Positions 35,810 to 44,182 are shown, counted from the first letter of the stretch. The stretch: DNA of 64,000 bases from Paenibacillus tritici (GCF_013204885.1 NZ_JABMKX010000012.1:124001-188000); one strand, 5' to 3'. Program-made: numbers and translations. Notes: generated by a model not told the origin, from the letters alone.

Positions 35810-37666
35810 TTAAGAGGTCGTTTGGTTAGGATCCTTTGGTTGTACTTGTAGCAGTTGTTTGGAATTAGAGTTATCTAGATTTACTTGAACTTGATCATAC
35901 TGATATGAATTTGTGACAACCACCATGACAGTAGGGTCATAGCCAGCAGCCTTAATTTGTTCCAAATCAAATTCAACTATTTTGTCACCAATGATAATCC
36001 GATCATTCTCCTTAACTAAAGGTTTAAAAAATTGCCCCTTTAATTTCACGGTATTGATGCCAATATGAATCAAAAGTTCTATCCCAGAATCAGAAATTAT
36101 ACCAATGGCATGGCCCGTTTTGTACACACTGTTTACTATACCGTTAACAGGTGCTGTAACCAGTCCATTGATCGGGATAATACCTGCTCCTTTTCCCATG
36201 GCTTCAGACGCAAATACTTCGTCACTTACTTGGTTTAAAGCAACAATCTGACCATCCGCGGGTACCATGACTTCATTCAGGTTAACATCTACCTGAGTAG
36301 GAAGTGTCTCTGCTTTTTTAGGTACTCCGAAGAAAAAGGTTAGAATTACCGCCCCGAAAAAGGCAATCATGAGTCCAATTACTTCTCCAAGGAAACCTTG
36401 GCCCAAGTATGTTGGAAGGGCTAATAAACTCGGAAATGTAAATGTAGACGCATGGACCTCAAAAGAACCAATAACAGCACCACCAATACCTGCGGCAATC
36501 ATAGCGCAATAAAATGGTCGTTTTAATTTCAGGGTCACTCCGTAGATTGCAGGTTCTGTGATTCCAAAAATAGCTGTGATCGCAGCAGAACCGGAAAGGC
36601 CTTTAATTTTCGGATCTTTGGATTTCAAAAAGACGCCAAACGCAGCACCGGCTTGAGAAAGTACCGCTGCACACACAATAGGCAACCATTGGTCATATCC
36701 ATGATTCGCAACATTGTTAATCATTAGTGTAATCAATGCCCAATGAACACCGAAGATGACGATGGATTGATGGAATGCTCCCAAGATCAGCCCTGCCAAG
36801 AGTGGAGAAAAACCATAGATTGCTAACAACAACCAAGCAAACAAGTCACTAATTTTGGTACCAACCGGACCAATCACGGCTAAAGTCAAAGGCAGCATGA
36901 TAACTAGCGAGACCAAAGGGGTTAGCATATTACGGAGTGACTCCGGGAAAAATTTATTCAACAGAGGTTCCAGATAAGAAAGTCCCCAAATGGACAACAA
37001 AATAGGAAATACAGATGCCGTATACGTAATTGGAACAATCGATATTCCAAAGAAATCAATGGTTTGAGAGTTTGACACGATTTCCACTAAGGATGGGTGA
37101 ATTAAGGCGCCTGCCAGTGATACAGCTACAAACTGATTGACTTTGAGCTTTTTAGCCGCAGTAAATGCCAGAAACATGGGTAAAAAGTAAAATATGGCGT
37201 CACTTGCTGCATTCCAAACTTTGTATGGGCCACTATCAGTAGATATCCAATTCAAAGTTATGATCAGAGCCAATAGTCCTTTCAAGATTCCTGCTCCAGC
37301 TAAAGCTCCAAGAAACGGCGTAAACACAGCCGAGACAAAGTCCATTAATTGACTAATTGGATTGAATGTGCCCTTCTCTTTAACTGAAGCGCTTTCAGTG
37401 TTAGGAGATACATGTGATGCCATCCCAGGTAACGCTGTAAGTTCGTCATAAACTCGCCCTACCGAATTACCTACTACGACCTGGTACTGTCCGGCACTGT
37501 TTACAACGGTGATGACCCCATCAATGTTTTGTATTTTCTGAGTATCGGCAGCATTAGTATCATTTAACTTAAAACGTAATCTTGTAGCACAGTGCCACAC
37601 CGCATTGACGTTTTCTTTGCCCCCTACTCCATCGAGAATATCTTCAGCTGTTTTTTGATAACCCAT
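35810..37666 (-). CDS. PTS beta-glucoside transporter subunit EIIBCA
   Basis: A 618-residue fusion that imports and phosphorylates beta-glucosides. EIIB (1-90) has phosphocysteine Cys26 in 'VWHCATRLRF'; EIIC (about 105-450) is a ten-helix channel with 'ITEPAIYGVTLKL'; EIIA (about 480-618) has phosphohistidine His534 in 'ELLIHIGINTVKL'. The start at 37666 has AGGAGGGATAACC just before it; the frame is open to 37759 without a site. It is the last gene of an operon with a GH1 enzyme (100 bp upstream) and a DMT permease. No BglG-type antiterminator gene or clear RAT sequence is seen; a LysR gene is divergent instead. The substrate is a beta-linked glucoside, precise aglycone unknown. Confidence 0.95.
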   Translation of the reverse strand: MGYQKTAEDILDGVGGKENVNAVWHCATRLRFKLNDTNAADTQKIQNIDGVITVVNSAGQYQVVVGNSVGRVYDELTALPGMASHVSPNTESASVKEKGTFNPISQLMDFVSAVFTPFLGALAGAGILKGLLALIITLNWISTDSGPYKVWNAASDAIFYFLPMFLAFTAAKKLKVNQFVAVSLAGALIHPSLVEIVSNSQTIDFFGISIVPITYTASVFPILLSIWGLSYLEPLLNKFFPESLRNMLTPLVSLVIMLPLTLAVIGPVGTKISDLFAWLLLAIYGFSPLLAGLILGAFHQSIVIFGVHWALITLMINNVANHGYDQWLPIVCAAVLSQAGAAFGVFLKSKDPKIKGLSGSAAITAIFGITEPAIYGVTLKLKRPFYCAMIAAGIGGAVIGSFEVHASTFTFPSLLALPTYLGQGFLGEVIGLMIAFFGAVILTFFFGVPKKAETLPTQVDVNLNEVMVPADGQIVALNQVSDEVFASEAMGKGAGIIPINGLVTAPVNGIVNSVYKTGHAIGIISDSGIELLIHIGINTVKLKGQFFKPLVKENDRIIIGDKIVEFDLEQIKAAGYDPTVMVVVTNSYQYDQVQVNLDNSNSKQLLQVQPKDPNQTTS

Positions 37667-37689
37667 GGTTATCCCTCCTAGTAATGATG

Positions 37690-37729
37690 CCCGGATCATC
37701 CTTGTAAATAGATACTGTAATGATCCGGG
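37690..37729 (-). promoter_or_regulatory. Hairpin between the GH1 and PTS genes
   Basis: CCCGGATCAT (37690-37699) is the reverse complement of ATGATCCGGG (37720-37729), giving a ten-base-pair stem with a 20-base AT-rich loop. There is no T tract, so this looks like an mRNA-processing or stabilising structure upstream of the PTS ribosome site rather than a terminator. Confidence 0.55.
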
Positions 37730-37765
37730 GGTGCCTAAGTTGTTTTGGTATGTTCTCATCTAGAA

Positions 37766-39205
37766 CTATTTGTGTCCGAAAACGTCCTCGCCGTTTGAAT
37801 CAATTACCTGCTTATACCAGTAAAAACTGTCCTTATAGTGGAATCGGCCACTTCCGTTTCCTTCATCATCATAATCAACGTAAATGAAACCATATCTCTT
37901 ACTCATTTCTGCAGTTCCTGCACTTATAATGTCGAATGGAGCCCACGAACAATAAGCAAAGATATCCGCTCCCTCACGTATTGCTTCTTTCATGGCCAAG
38001 ATATGATCTCGATGATATTCGATACGATAATCATCGCGAACACCATTGTCGATAGTCAATTCATCTTTAAATCCGATCCCATTTTCAGCAATCATCATTG
38101 GAATGTGATACCTATCCCAATACTTAGACATACAAAGATATAGTCCAGATGCATTAATGGACCATCCCCAACGGTTTACTTTTAAATGAGGATTTTTCAC
38201 AGTAGTGTTAGGGTCCATCGAATTTTCACTAGCTTTGACCGTATTTGACCAATAATAAGAAACTGCAAGGAAATCAGCTGTGTTGTTACGAAGAAGATTC
38301 TTTTCATCCTCAGTCATATTTATTCGGATATCCCGATCTTCAAAGTAAGTCAATGCATACTCAGGATATTCTCCACGAATCAGCACATCACTGTAGAAAT
38401 ATTGCATTCGATTCCTTCTGAAATTCAATTCTACATCTGCAGGATCACATGAGTAAGGAGCAGTTAGCGTATCTGCTAACATGACGCCCATCTGAAGTGT
38501 CGGATTCAAGTTGTGACCAAACTCAGTAACTTTTGCAGATGCAACAAATTGATGATGCAGTGCTTGAAACTTAGCTTGCTCGTAATTTTCCATTTGATCC
38601 TTCAGTATTCCAAGAGAAGCAAAGGCTTCCTTATGAACAAGATTAATTTGATTAATGATTATCCAATATTTTACATTATTATTATATCTTCTCAACACAG
38701 TTTGTCCGTAATTCTCAAAAAAATCGATCAATTTGGGATTAGTCCAACCACCATATTGCTCGACTAAATTCAATGGCATTTCATAATGAAATATTGTAAC
38801 GATCGGTTCAATTTTTTTCTTCTTCATATACTCAAATAATTGCTCATAAAAAACTAAACCCTGTTCATTTGGAACGGCATCGTCGCCATTAGGGAAAATT
38901 CTGCTCCACGAGATAGACAAGCGCAATGTTTTTACATGCATTTCAGCCAATACATCAATGTACTCTTTATATCGCTCATAGAAATGAACACCTTGCCGTT
39001 TAGGATAATAATACTCCCCGTTTTTATAGCGTTTGAACGTTTCAGAATCCATGTCGTTAAAATGTAAATCCGTTGGTTTAGCACCTGGAACGAACGGCTG
39101 AATATCAGCAGTACTTAACCCTCTTCCATCTTTGAGATAAGCGCCCTCTGCCTGATTGGCAGCTATAGCTCCTCCCCACAGAAAATCATGTCTTATGTTT
39201 CTCAT
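37766..39205 (-). CDS. GH1 6-phospho-beta-glucosidase-like enzyme with Gln at the acid/base position
   Basis: A 479-residue (beta/alpha)8 GH1 enzyme in the group that cleaves PTS-imported 6-phospho-beta-glucosides: 'FLWGGAIAANQAEGA' opens the fold, 'RLSISWSRIFPNG' follows near 95-107, and the nucleophile Glu374 is intact in 'MIAENGIG'. The acid/base site, normally Asn-Glu-Pro or Asn-Glu-Ile, reads 'INQIN', with Gln186 in place of Glu (codon CAA, 38648-38650). The C-terminal 'KDSFYWYKQVI' is like phosphate-recognising members. GGAGGGG precedes ATG 39205. In plant myrosinases the same replacement accompanies S-glycoside cleavage; a similar role is possible but unproven. It lies 24 bp after the DMT gene and upstream of the PTS gene. 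Confidence 0.9.
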   Translation of the reverse strand: MRNIRHDFLWGGAIAANQAEGAYLKDGRGLSTADIQPFVPGAKPTDLHFNDMDSETFKRYKNGEYYYPKRQGVHFYERYKEYIDVLAEMHVKTLRLSISWSRIFPNGDDAVPNEQGLVFYEQLFEYMKKKKIEPIVTIFHYEMPLNLVEQYGGWTNPKLIDFFENYGQTVLRRYNNNVKYWIIINQINLVHKEAFASLGILKDQMENYEQAKFQALHHQFVASAKVTEFGHNLNPTLQMGVMLADTLTAPYSCDPADVELNFRRNRMQYFYSDVLIRGEYPEYALTYFEDRDIRINMTEDEKNLLRNNTADFLAVSYYWSNTVKASENSMDPNTTVKNPHLKVNRWGWSINASGLYLCMSKYWDRYHIPMMIAENGIGFKDELTIDNGVRDDYRIEYHRDHILAMKEAIREGADIFAYCSWAPFDIISAGTAEMSKRYGFIYVDYDDEGNGSGRFHYKDSFYWYKQVIDSNGEDVFGHK

Positions 39206-39229
39206 GATGCTCCCCTCCAACTCAATAAC

Positions 39230-39670
39230 TTAAAATTTCTGAACGACAAATACACCGACTATGACTAACAGCGCCCCCAATAATCGAGGAATGTTCAAGG
39301 TGTGCATTGTTGTTCCAATTAATCCGAAATGGTCGATAATAATAGATACAATAACTTGGCCGGCTAAAACATAGCCCACCGTTGCAGCTACACCGATTCT
39401 TGGCATCAAGATTGTTGTGGCCAAGACGTAGAAGGCGCCCAACAGTCCACCAGTCCACATCCACCATGGCGCTTCTAACCACTCTTTTTTGACCAACGAT
39501 CCTTTGGCAAAGAACGAGATGAGTATTAAAGAAATAGCTCCTACGGTGAACGAAATCGCTGAGGCAATAATTGGAGAGCCGACAACCGTCCTTAGTTGAG
39601 AGTTCACGCTAAACTGAGTAGGTAAAGCCATCCCAGCCAATAATGCAAATATCATGAAAAAAATGGCCAT
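39230..39670 (-). CDS. DMT family permease of the YdcZ (DUF606) type
   Basis: A 146-residue membrane protein with five predicted helices, recognisable by 'GMALPTQFSVNSQLRTVVGSP' near the start, 'WWMWTGGLLGAFYVLATTIL' in the middle and 'PRLLGALLVIVGVFVV' at the end. It is the first gene of the operon that continues with the GH1 and PTS genes. Members are small exporters of uncertain substrate; some work as paired subunits, but no second copy is seen here. Its position suggests export of the aglycone or a related product. Confidence 0.85.
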   Translation of the reverse strand: MAIFFMIFALLAGMALPTQFSVNSQLRTVVGSPIIASAISFTVGAISLILISFFAKGSLVKKEWLEAPWWMWTGGLLGAFYVLATTILMPRIGVAATVGYVLAGQVIVSIIIDHFGLIGTTMHTLNIPRLLGALLVIVGVFVVQKF

Positions 39671-39842
39671 AATTGTTTTCCTTTCACTATATAAGTACTA
39701 CTCAACAATCCATTACAACTTCAATTCTTTTGACTAAACTTCTGTGTAAGTCCTCCTCCCAAAACGAACATATTGAGTATGAAGTACTGAATAACTCAGC
39801 CGTTAACAATTATCCCTGGAAATCTAAAGTGGCGAATTATTA

Positions 39843-39872
39843 TTGATTATTCGTGAACAATCCGAGTATAAT
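39843..39872 (+). promoter_or_regulatory. Promoter of the LysR gene
   Basis: TTGATT (39843-39848) and TATAAT (39867-39872) separated by 18 bp form a good sigma-A promoter on the plus strand, 58 bp upstream of the LysR ATG. Confidence 0.5.
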
Positions 39873-39903
39873 TTACGCAATGTGATAAGTAAAATTAATA
39901 TTC

Positions 39904-39920
39904 AGTATAGGGGGTATACT
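39904..39920. promoter_or_regulatory. AGTATA-GGGGG-TATACT palindrome at the LysR ribosome site
   Basis: A perfect six-base inverted repeat encloses five G residues, the only Shine-Dalgarno-like stretch before the LysR ATG at 39931. Folded in mRNA it would present or mask the ribosome site in the loop; as DNA it could be an autoregulatory operator. Confidence 0.45.
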
Positions 39921-39930
39921 AAAAACTGAT

Positions 39931-40824
39931 ATGGATATCAATTTTGAACTATATAAAATTTTTTATATGACTGTTAAAGCTGGGAGTATGTCAAATGCCG
40001 CAAAGGAATTATTCACTTCACAATCTGCGGTTAGCCAATCTATTAAAATTTTAGAAAGTAAATTAGGGTCACAACTATTTTATAGGGGGCCGCACGGAGT
40101 TACACTCACTTCAGAGGGTAAGGTACTTTATAGCTATGTTGAGCAGAGTTATGAATTACTACAAGCAGCACAACGGAGATTTGATGAGTTCAATAATTTG
40201 GATGCAGGTGAATTGCGAGTAGCTGTAAGTAGCGCAGCTTGTAGTAACTTTTTTATGCAATATCTAGAGACATATTCACTGTCATATCCTAACATTGATA
40301 TATATATAAAAGATCAATCCACTCATACTACGATTAAGCAACTTGAGTCAGGTGAAGTTGACATAGGCATCATCAATCTAAGCGGCAAACAAGATACGCT
40401 TAATGTGATCGGAGAAATTGAGATACAAGATTGTTTTGTAGTGGGTGAGAGATTCAAGAAACTTTGTGAAACGGAGATCTCTTTGAAAAAGTTAATTGAT
40501 GAATATCCGATTAATTTCTTGCAAAAAGGGCTACACACACGAAATTACATTGAAAATGTTCTTGCGTCATATAACCTAGAAGTAAAACCAAAGGCAGAAT
40601 TAAGCACAATGGAACTACTTATCGAGTTTGCTAAGAAGGGCTTAGGTGTATCGTGTGTAATAGAGGATTTTGTCCAAAAGGATGTTAATCAAAAAGAGTT
40701 GTTTGTCTTACCTATTATAGAGAAAATACCCAAGAGATATTTGAGCATAGCCATTAAAAAGAATCTTCCTTTAACCTCTGCCGCTCAGAAATTTATTGAA
40801 CTTTTTCAAACAGATCTAATATAA
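39931..40824 (+). CDS. LysR family transcriptional regulator
   Basis: A 297-residue regulator. The N-terminal winged HTH reads 'AGSMSNAAKELFTSQSAVSQ' and 'LESKLGSQLFYRGPHGVTLT'; the rest is the periplasmic-binding-like effector domain ('LDAGELRVAVSSAAC' start). It is divergent from the DMT-GH1-PTS operon across 260 bp and is therefore its probable activator. Control of a beta-glucoside PTS operon by LysR rather than by a BglG/LicT antiterminator is uncommon. Base composition is AT-rich like the operon, unlike the genes at 1-35 kb. Confidence 0.9.
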   Translation: MDINFELYKIFYMTVKAGSMSNAAKELFTSQSAVSQSIKILESKLGSQLFYRGPHGVTLTSEGKVLYSYVEQSYELLQAAQRRFDEFNNLDAGELRVAVSSAACSNFFMQYLETYSLSYPNIDIYIKDQSTHTTIKQLESGEVDIGIINLSGKQDTLNVIGEIEIQDCFVVGERFKKLCETEISLKKLIDEYPINFLQKGLHTRNYIENVLASYNLEVKPKAELSTMELLIEFAKKGLGVSCVIEDFVQKDVNQKELFVLPIIEKIPKRYLSIAIKKNLPLTSAAQKFIELFQTDLI

Positions 40825-40924
40825 ACAAAACTTAGAACAAGATACACCTGGAGGTATATTCTAGACACCTATTCGAACTTAAATTAGTACTCTTCAACTG
40901 TAATTCATTAAACTAACCTGTCCA

Positions 40925-41014
40925 TTAGCCTAATGAATAGTGTGTAATCGGTACAAGTTCGTGTCCTGCAGCTTCACGGTAACGATCTACAGGAGTAAGA
41001 AGGATCCCAGGCTT
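40925..41014 (-). pseudogene. Fragment resembling a luciferase-like (LLM) monooxygenase
   Basis: The minus strand encodes 'GILLTPVDRYREAAGHELVP', similar to the 'LLTPVxRYREAGxxAGHDPA' segment of LLM flavin-dependent oxidoreductases, bounded by stop codons on both sides. Only about 30 codons remain; there is no start. This is a deletion remnant if the resemblance is right. Confidence 0.35.
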
Positions 41015-41089
41015 TTTTTATAAATGAAGGTAACTGAAAGCCCTTGATACAACCCATTATTGACAAACAATTCAAGTGTTAAGTATCTT

Positions 41090-41242
41090 TCACTTATAAA
41101 ATGGGTATGGTGGGTTGGATGGTTTTAGAAGTTGATGATTAAGAACAGTTTGATTCTCATGCAGCATTCTACGCTCAACTTGGCGAGCATTCCGATCGAC
41201 AATACGGATTAAGGTGCCGTCTGTATTATAATTAATTTTCAT
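41090..41242 (-). CDS. Small ORF of unknown function, 50 residues
   Basis: An ATG at 41242 opens 50 codons rich in Asn, Arg and Leu, starting 'MKINYNTDGTLIRIVDRNA' and ending 'NPPYPFYK'. Its start codon overlaps the stop of the upstream reading frame (TGATG), the arrangement of translationally coupled genes. I do not recognise the family. The peptide has a plausible beta-strand then helix layout and a Pro-rich tail. It may be a relic of a mobile element. Confidence 0.4.
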   Translation of the reverse strand: MKINYNTDGTLIRIVDRNARQVERRMLHENQTVLNHQLLKPSNPPYPFYK

Positions 41243-41375
41243 CATATCACCCTGAAGCGACGTCCGATTTCATTAAGTACGATTTGTTCAACTAAATCAA
41301 ACACTTTAACGATTTGTCCAGAATCTAATTTTTCCGTACGAACCGTAAAATCTCCCTGTTTTCATCAAATTCCAT
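41242..41375 (-). pseudogene. Frameshifted small ORF upstream of the 50-residue ORF
   Basis: The minus strand starts 'MEFDENR' at ATG 41375, then one base out of frame continues 'GDFTVRTEKLDSGQIVKVFD' for another 36 codons to TGA at 41242. Joining both halves gives a compact helical protein of about 43 residues. A one-base shift in a six-base stretch (about 41351-41356) explains the break. The family is not recognised. Confidence 0.35.
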
Positions 41376-41406
41376 AAAAAAAGATCGAGATAACTCCTCT
41401 CGACCT
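41375..41406 (-). terminator. Terminator downstream of the MarR-TetR pair
   Basis: AGATCGAGA (41382-41390) pairs with TCTCGACCT (41398-41406) with one G-T pair, followed on the minus strand by seven T. It faces transcripts coming from the TetR gene 270 bp away. Confidence 0.6.
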
Positions 41407-41534
41407 CTTTCTACTCCCTAGTGCGCTGCACCAACCACAGATGATACTACTCTGGTCCATTAGATTAACATCTTTATAAGTGTAGGAATGCCACCAAAAA
41501 ACATGCAAACCAATGCATAAACATACATGTGATT

Positions 41535-41605
41535 TTTCATTTTAAATGAGAAAATAAAGTTCAACTGGCATGTACCCCACTAATATTTCATTTTAAACGA
41601 GAAAA
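41535..41605. repeat. Two AT-rich palindromes 51 bp apart
   Basis: TTTCATTTTAAATGAGAAAA (41535-41554) and a one-base variant (41586-41605) each contain TCATTT-T-AAATGA symmetry. They look like paired operators, but no intact promoter is nearby. Between 40825 and 41676 nothing else is supported. Confidence 0.5.
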
Positions 41606-41676
41606 AACGCTATTGGGGATTATACAGCATTTATGCATAATATACTTTCACAAAATCAAGGATTTTAATTTCAAAA

Positions 41677-42300
41677 CTAGAACCCGGTTTTTAAATAGTC
41701 AAATATATCATCTATATATTCCCAAATTAATACGGCATTTAAATATCCATTAGGATCTTGCCCTGGGAGCAGTAAATTCTTTTTATCGGCAAATAAAGGA
41801 ATAATGGCTGCAAATATCACTCCAGCAAGAAGTTGGATGTACACGGTAGAATATCGGTCATGGAACAAATCATTTAAAATATGCTCAGTATTTACTTGGG
41901 CCTCATAAATCACTTTCAGCACATAGGGCTGGAGTGCTGAATATCTTCTAGATAGAATCACAAACTGGTTTGTTTTCAAAATCAGGTCTTCTGTAATCAG
42001 TATTTTGGCAATATGGTACATCACTTCAAGTGGAGAAGCTTTTAAAGGCAAACCTTTAATTTCGTCCATGAGTCGATCGTATTTGCAGGAAGTTATAACC
42101 GCCTTAGCTACAGCTTCCTCCTTGCAGGAGTAGTAATTTGCAAAGGTTCTCCGGGAATAACCTGAGCGCTGAACAACATCCTCAATAATGAATCCATCCA
42201 TTCCTTTTTCTATGGCTAACTCATATGCTTTTTCTGCTAATATTTTCTCTGTTAATTCTTTTTTAATCTTCCGTAAATTCCGATTCCTCTCCGCCATCAT
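41677..42300 (-). CDS. TetR family transcriptional regulator
   Basis: A 207-residue regulator with the HTH 'DGFIIEDVVQRSGYSRRTFA' then 'NYYSCKEEAVAKAV', and a helical C-terminal domain. Its ATG overlaps the MarR stop (ATGA), so the two regulators are cotranscribed and coupled. Two regulators in one operon with no structural gene attached suggests a partner lost by deletion, consistent with the eroded sequence downstream. Confidence 0.85.
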   Translation of the reverse strand: MMAERNRNLRKIKKELTEKILAEKAYELAIEKGMDGFIIEDVVQRSGYSRRTFANYYSCKEEAVAKAVITSCKYDRLMDEIKGLPLKASPLEVMYHIAKILITEDLILKTNQFVILSRRYSALQPYVLKVIYEAQVNTEHILNDLFHDRYSTVYIQLLAGVIFAAIIPLFADKKNLLLPGQDPNGYLNAVLIWEYIDDIFDYLKTGF

Positions 42301-42737
42301 TTACTATCCAAAGCATTCTTCTTGTTTAATCGCACCAGCTCTTCCAAGAGACTCACCAATTGTACTTGGCTTTCCGGAATAAGCTGGTTAAGGTAACTTT
42401 CCACAACAGTTCGTCGTTCAGAAAGATATTTCCCACACGCTTTGTATCCCTCAGCCGTGACTTCAAGAGAGACGAATCTGCGATCCCCCGATTCATGTAT
42501 TCTCTTGACATAACACATACTTTCAAATTTATTAATTAATATTGTAGCTGAGCTTTTAGATATTTTTGCAAATTTAGCTACCTGACCTAGCGTAACATGT
42601 TCACTTGAGCAGATATAAATTAATACTGACCACTCTCGTTGTGTTAACAATGGATTCAGCTCTCCAAGAGCTTCAAAAGTAAGGTCCCGATTGATCAGAG
42701 TCCAGATCGCTTCAAAACGTTCTGAAATCTTCTCCAT
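42297..42737 (-). CDS. MarR family transcriptional regulator
   Basis: A 146-residue winged-helix regulator: 'LTQREWSVLIYICSSEHVTL' then 'GQVAKFAKISKSSATILINK' is the recognition part and 'SGDRRFVSLEVTAEGYK' the wing (MarR members usually have D-x-R-x3-v-x-LT). ATG 42737 has GGAGGG eight bases upstream; the frame continues to 42761. It overlaps the TetR gene by four bases. No ligand can be inferred. Confidence 0.88.
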   Translation of the reverse strand: MEKISERFEAIWTLINRDLTFEALGELNPLLTQREWSVLIYICSSEHVTLGQVAKFAKISKSSATILINKFESMCYVKRIHESGDRRFVSLEVTAEGYKACGKYLSERRTVVESYLNQLIPESQVQLVSLLEELVRLNKKNALDSK

Positions 42738-42771
42738 GTAGCATTCCCTCCTTCTCCTCACTAATTAGACT

Positions 42772-43954
42772 TTATATGCTGTAATTGTAGTCTGTAACTC
42801 GACAGCCGATTCTCATAATAGAGATATTTATGGTTCTGGACATAATAGTTTCGAATGCAGCATTTGCTTCCATAATAGAGGATTCTGTCTCTTCAAGCTG
42901 ATGCTGACCCAGTTCCATTTGATTTACTGTTGTTATCATGTTCGCCTGTATACTGGCGACAATTTCCCAAATATGATTTGATGAATGAGTTACCTGCTGC
43001 GCAAGTTTCCGGATTTCAGACGCAACGACTTCAAAACCTCTTCCCTGTTCTCCAGCACGGGCCGCTTCGATACTTGCGTTTAGCACAATCTGTAAATGTA
43101 ATCTTCAACTCCTGAGCATGTTCATGCACTTTCTCAATTAAACTTTTTCCATTCAGTGAATCCCGTTCTGATGAAATCGAATTATCTGCAACAATAGATG
43201 TAGAAGTAGTAATTTGTGCAACTCCCTTTGCCATTTCTTCGACAGCCTGAACGCATTCTTGAGTATTTTGAAGCTGAGTATGCGCTCCGCTCTCAATCCC
43301 TTGTATGGATTGATTGATTTCATCTATCAAGCGTTTCGTATCTTCCATTGAATGAGACAGTTTATCTGTAGAATCAATAACCTGAAGTGTGGTACTTTGA
43401 GAAGCTCCTACGAAATGAGCCAAATTCCGCCTCATTATTTCAAAAATTTCTGCAAGTGTACCAAACTCATCCCGTGAATGAATATGAATTTCTTCTGTTA
43501 ATTTACCTTCTGAGATCACACTTGCTGCACGAATCAATCGCCGAATCGGGCCTGTGATTGACTTTGCAAAGAAGAAACAAAGTACAATAACGATAATTAC
43601 GATTATTGATTGAAAAATCATAGCTTGCTTAAAAGCAAGCCAGTTTGACTCTACAGCATTGTTCAACCCCGTTTGAATTTGCTCTGTTTCATTATTTTTC
43701 AGTTGGGATATCAATAGGGTGATCTCTTCACCAGCTTTACTGTCCCCTCCTTCAAATTCTTTGAACAGGGGCTGATAATTAGATAATGTCTGCTGCAGTT
43801 CACCAGCAATCAACGAGGATTGAAGTTCATTATCCTTTATTTCAATAATCTTTTTGCTTTGATTACTGATCGTTAAATTAAGAAAAACAATTGTAGTAAG
43901 AAAAAGCAGCACCACAACACCAAAGGACAAAAAAATCTTTTTACCAATTTTCAT
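42772..43954 (-). pseudogene. Methyl-accepting chemotaxis protein, broken by deletion and frameshift
   Basis: The first 307 codons encode TM1 (about 7-27), a short ligand domain, TM2 (about 111-132), HAMP and part of the signalling coiled coil, then the frame shifts near 43100. The other frame resumes with 'LNASIEAARAGEQGRGFEVV', the conserved hairpin tip, and stops at 42772. The usual segment between 'EL' and 'LNASIEAA' (about 35-40 residues, including the IAxQTNLLA part) is missing, and so is the C-terminal 60 or so residues. So there is a deletion with a frame change plus loss of the 3' end. It would not make a working receptor. Confidence 0.85.
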
Positions 43955-44149
43955 AACTATACCCCTCCGCGGCTGCTACAGGACCAACCTCTGAGCTAAC
44001 CATTCTCTTCATATTTATAGAAATTCTCATTTAATAATATGGAGTTGAGTACTACAAAAATAGTATAAACGAAAGAAATATAGTATTTTTTCAACTTACA
44101 CTCCATCGTTTTATTCTTGACTGCAAACTGGAGGAAGCCAGAAATTGCG

Positions 44150-44182
44150 AAGAAAAGCCTGCCCCGCTAAGGACAAGCTTTT
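44150..44182 (-). terminator. Probable terminator of the epimerase gene
   Basis: AAGC-TGTCC pairs imperfectly with GGGCA-GCTT across a short loop, with TTTTCTTC next on the minus strand. It begins 17 bp past the epimerase stop codon. Confidence 0.4.

Noticed and set aside
35651..35851. 66-codon plus-strand frame beyond the PTS terminator
   Set aside because: Weak start and overlap with the 3' end of the PTS gene; nothing recognisable.
37690..37729. RAT (ribonucleic antiterminator) site for a BglG/LicT protein
   Set aside because: The hairpin lacks the conserved RAT sequence and there is no terminator after it or antiterminator gene nearby.
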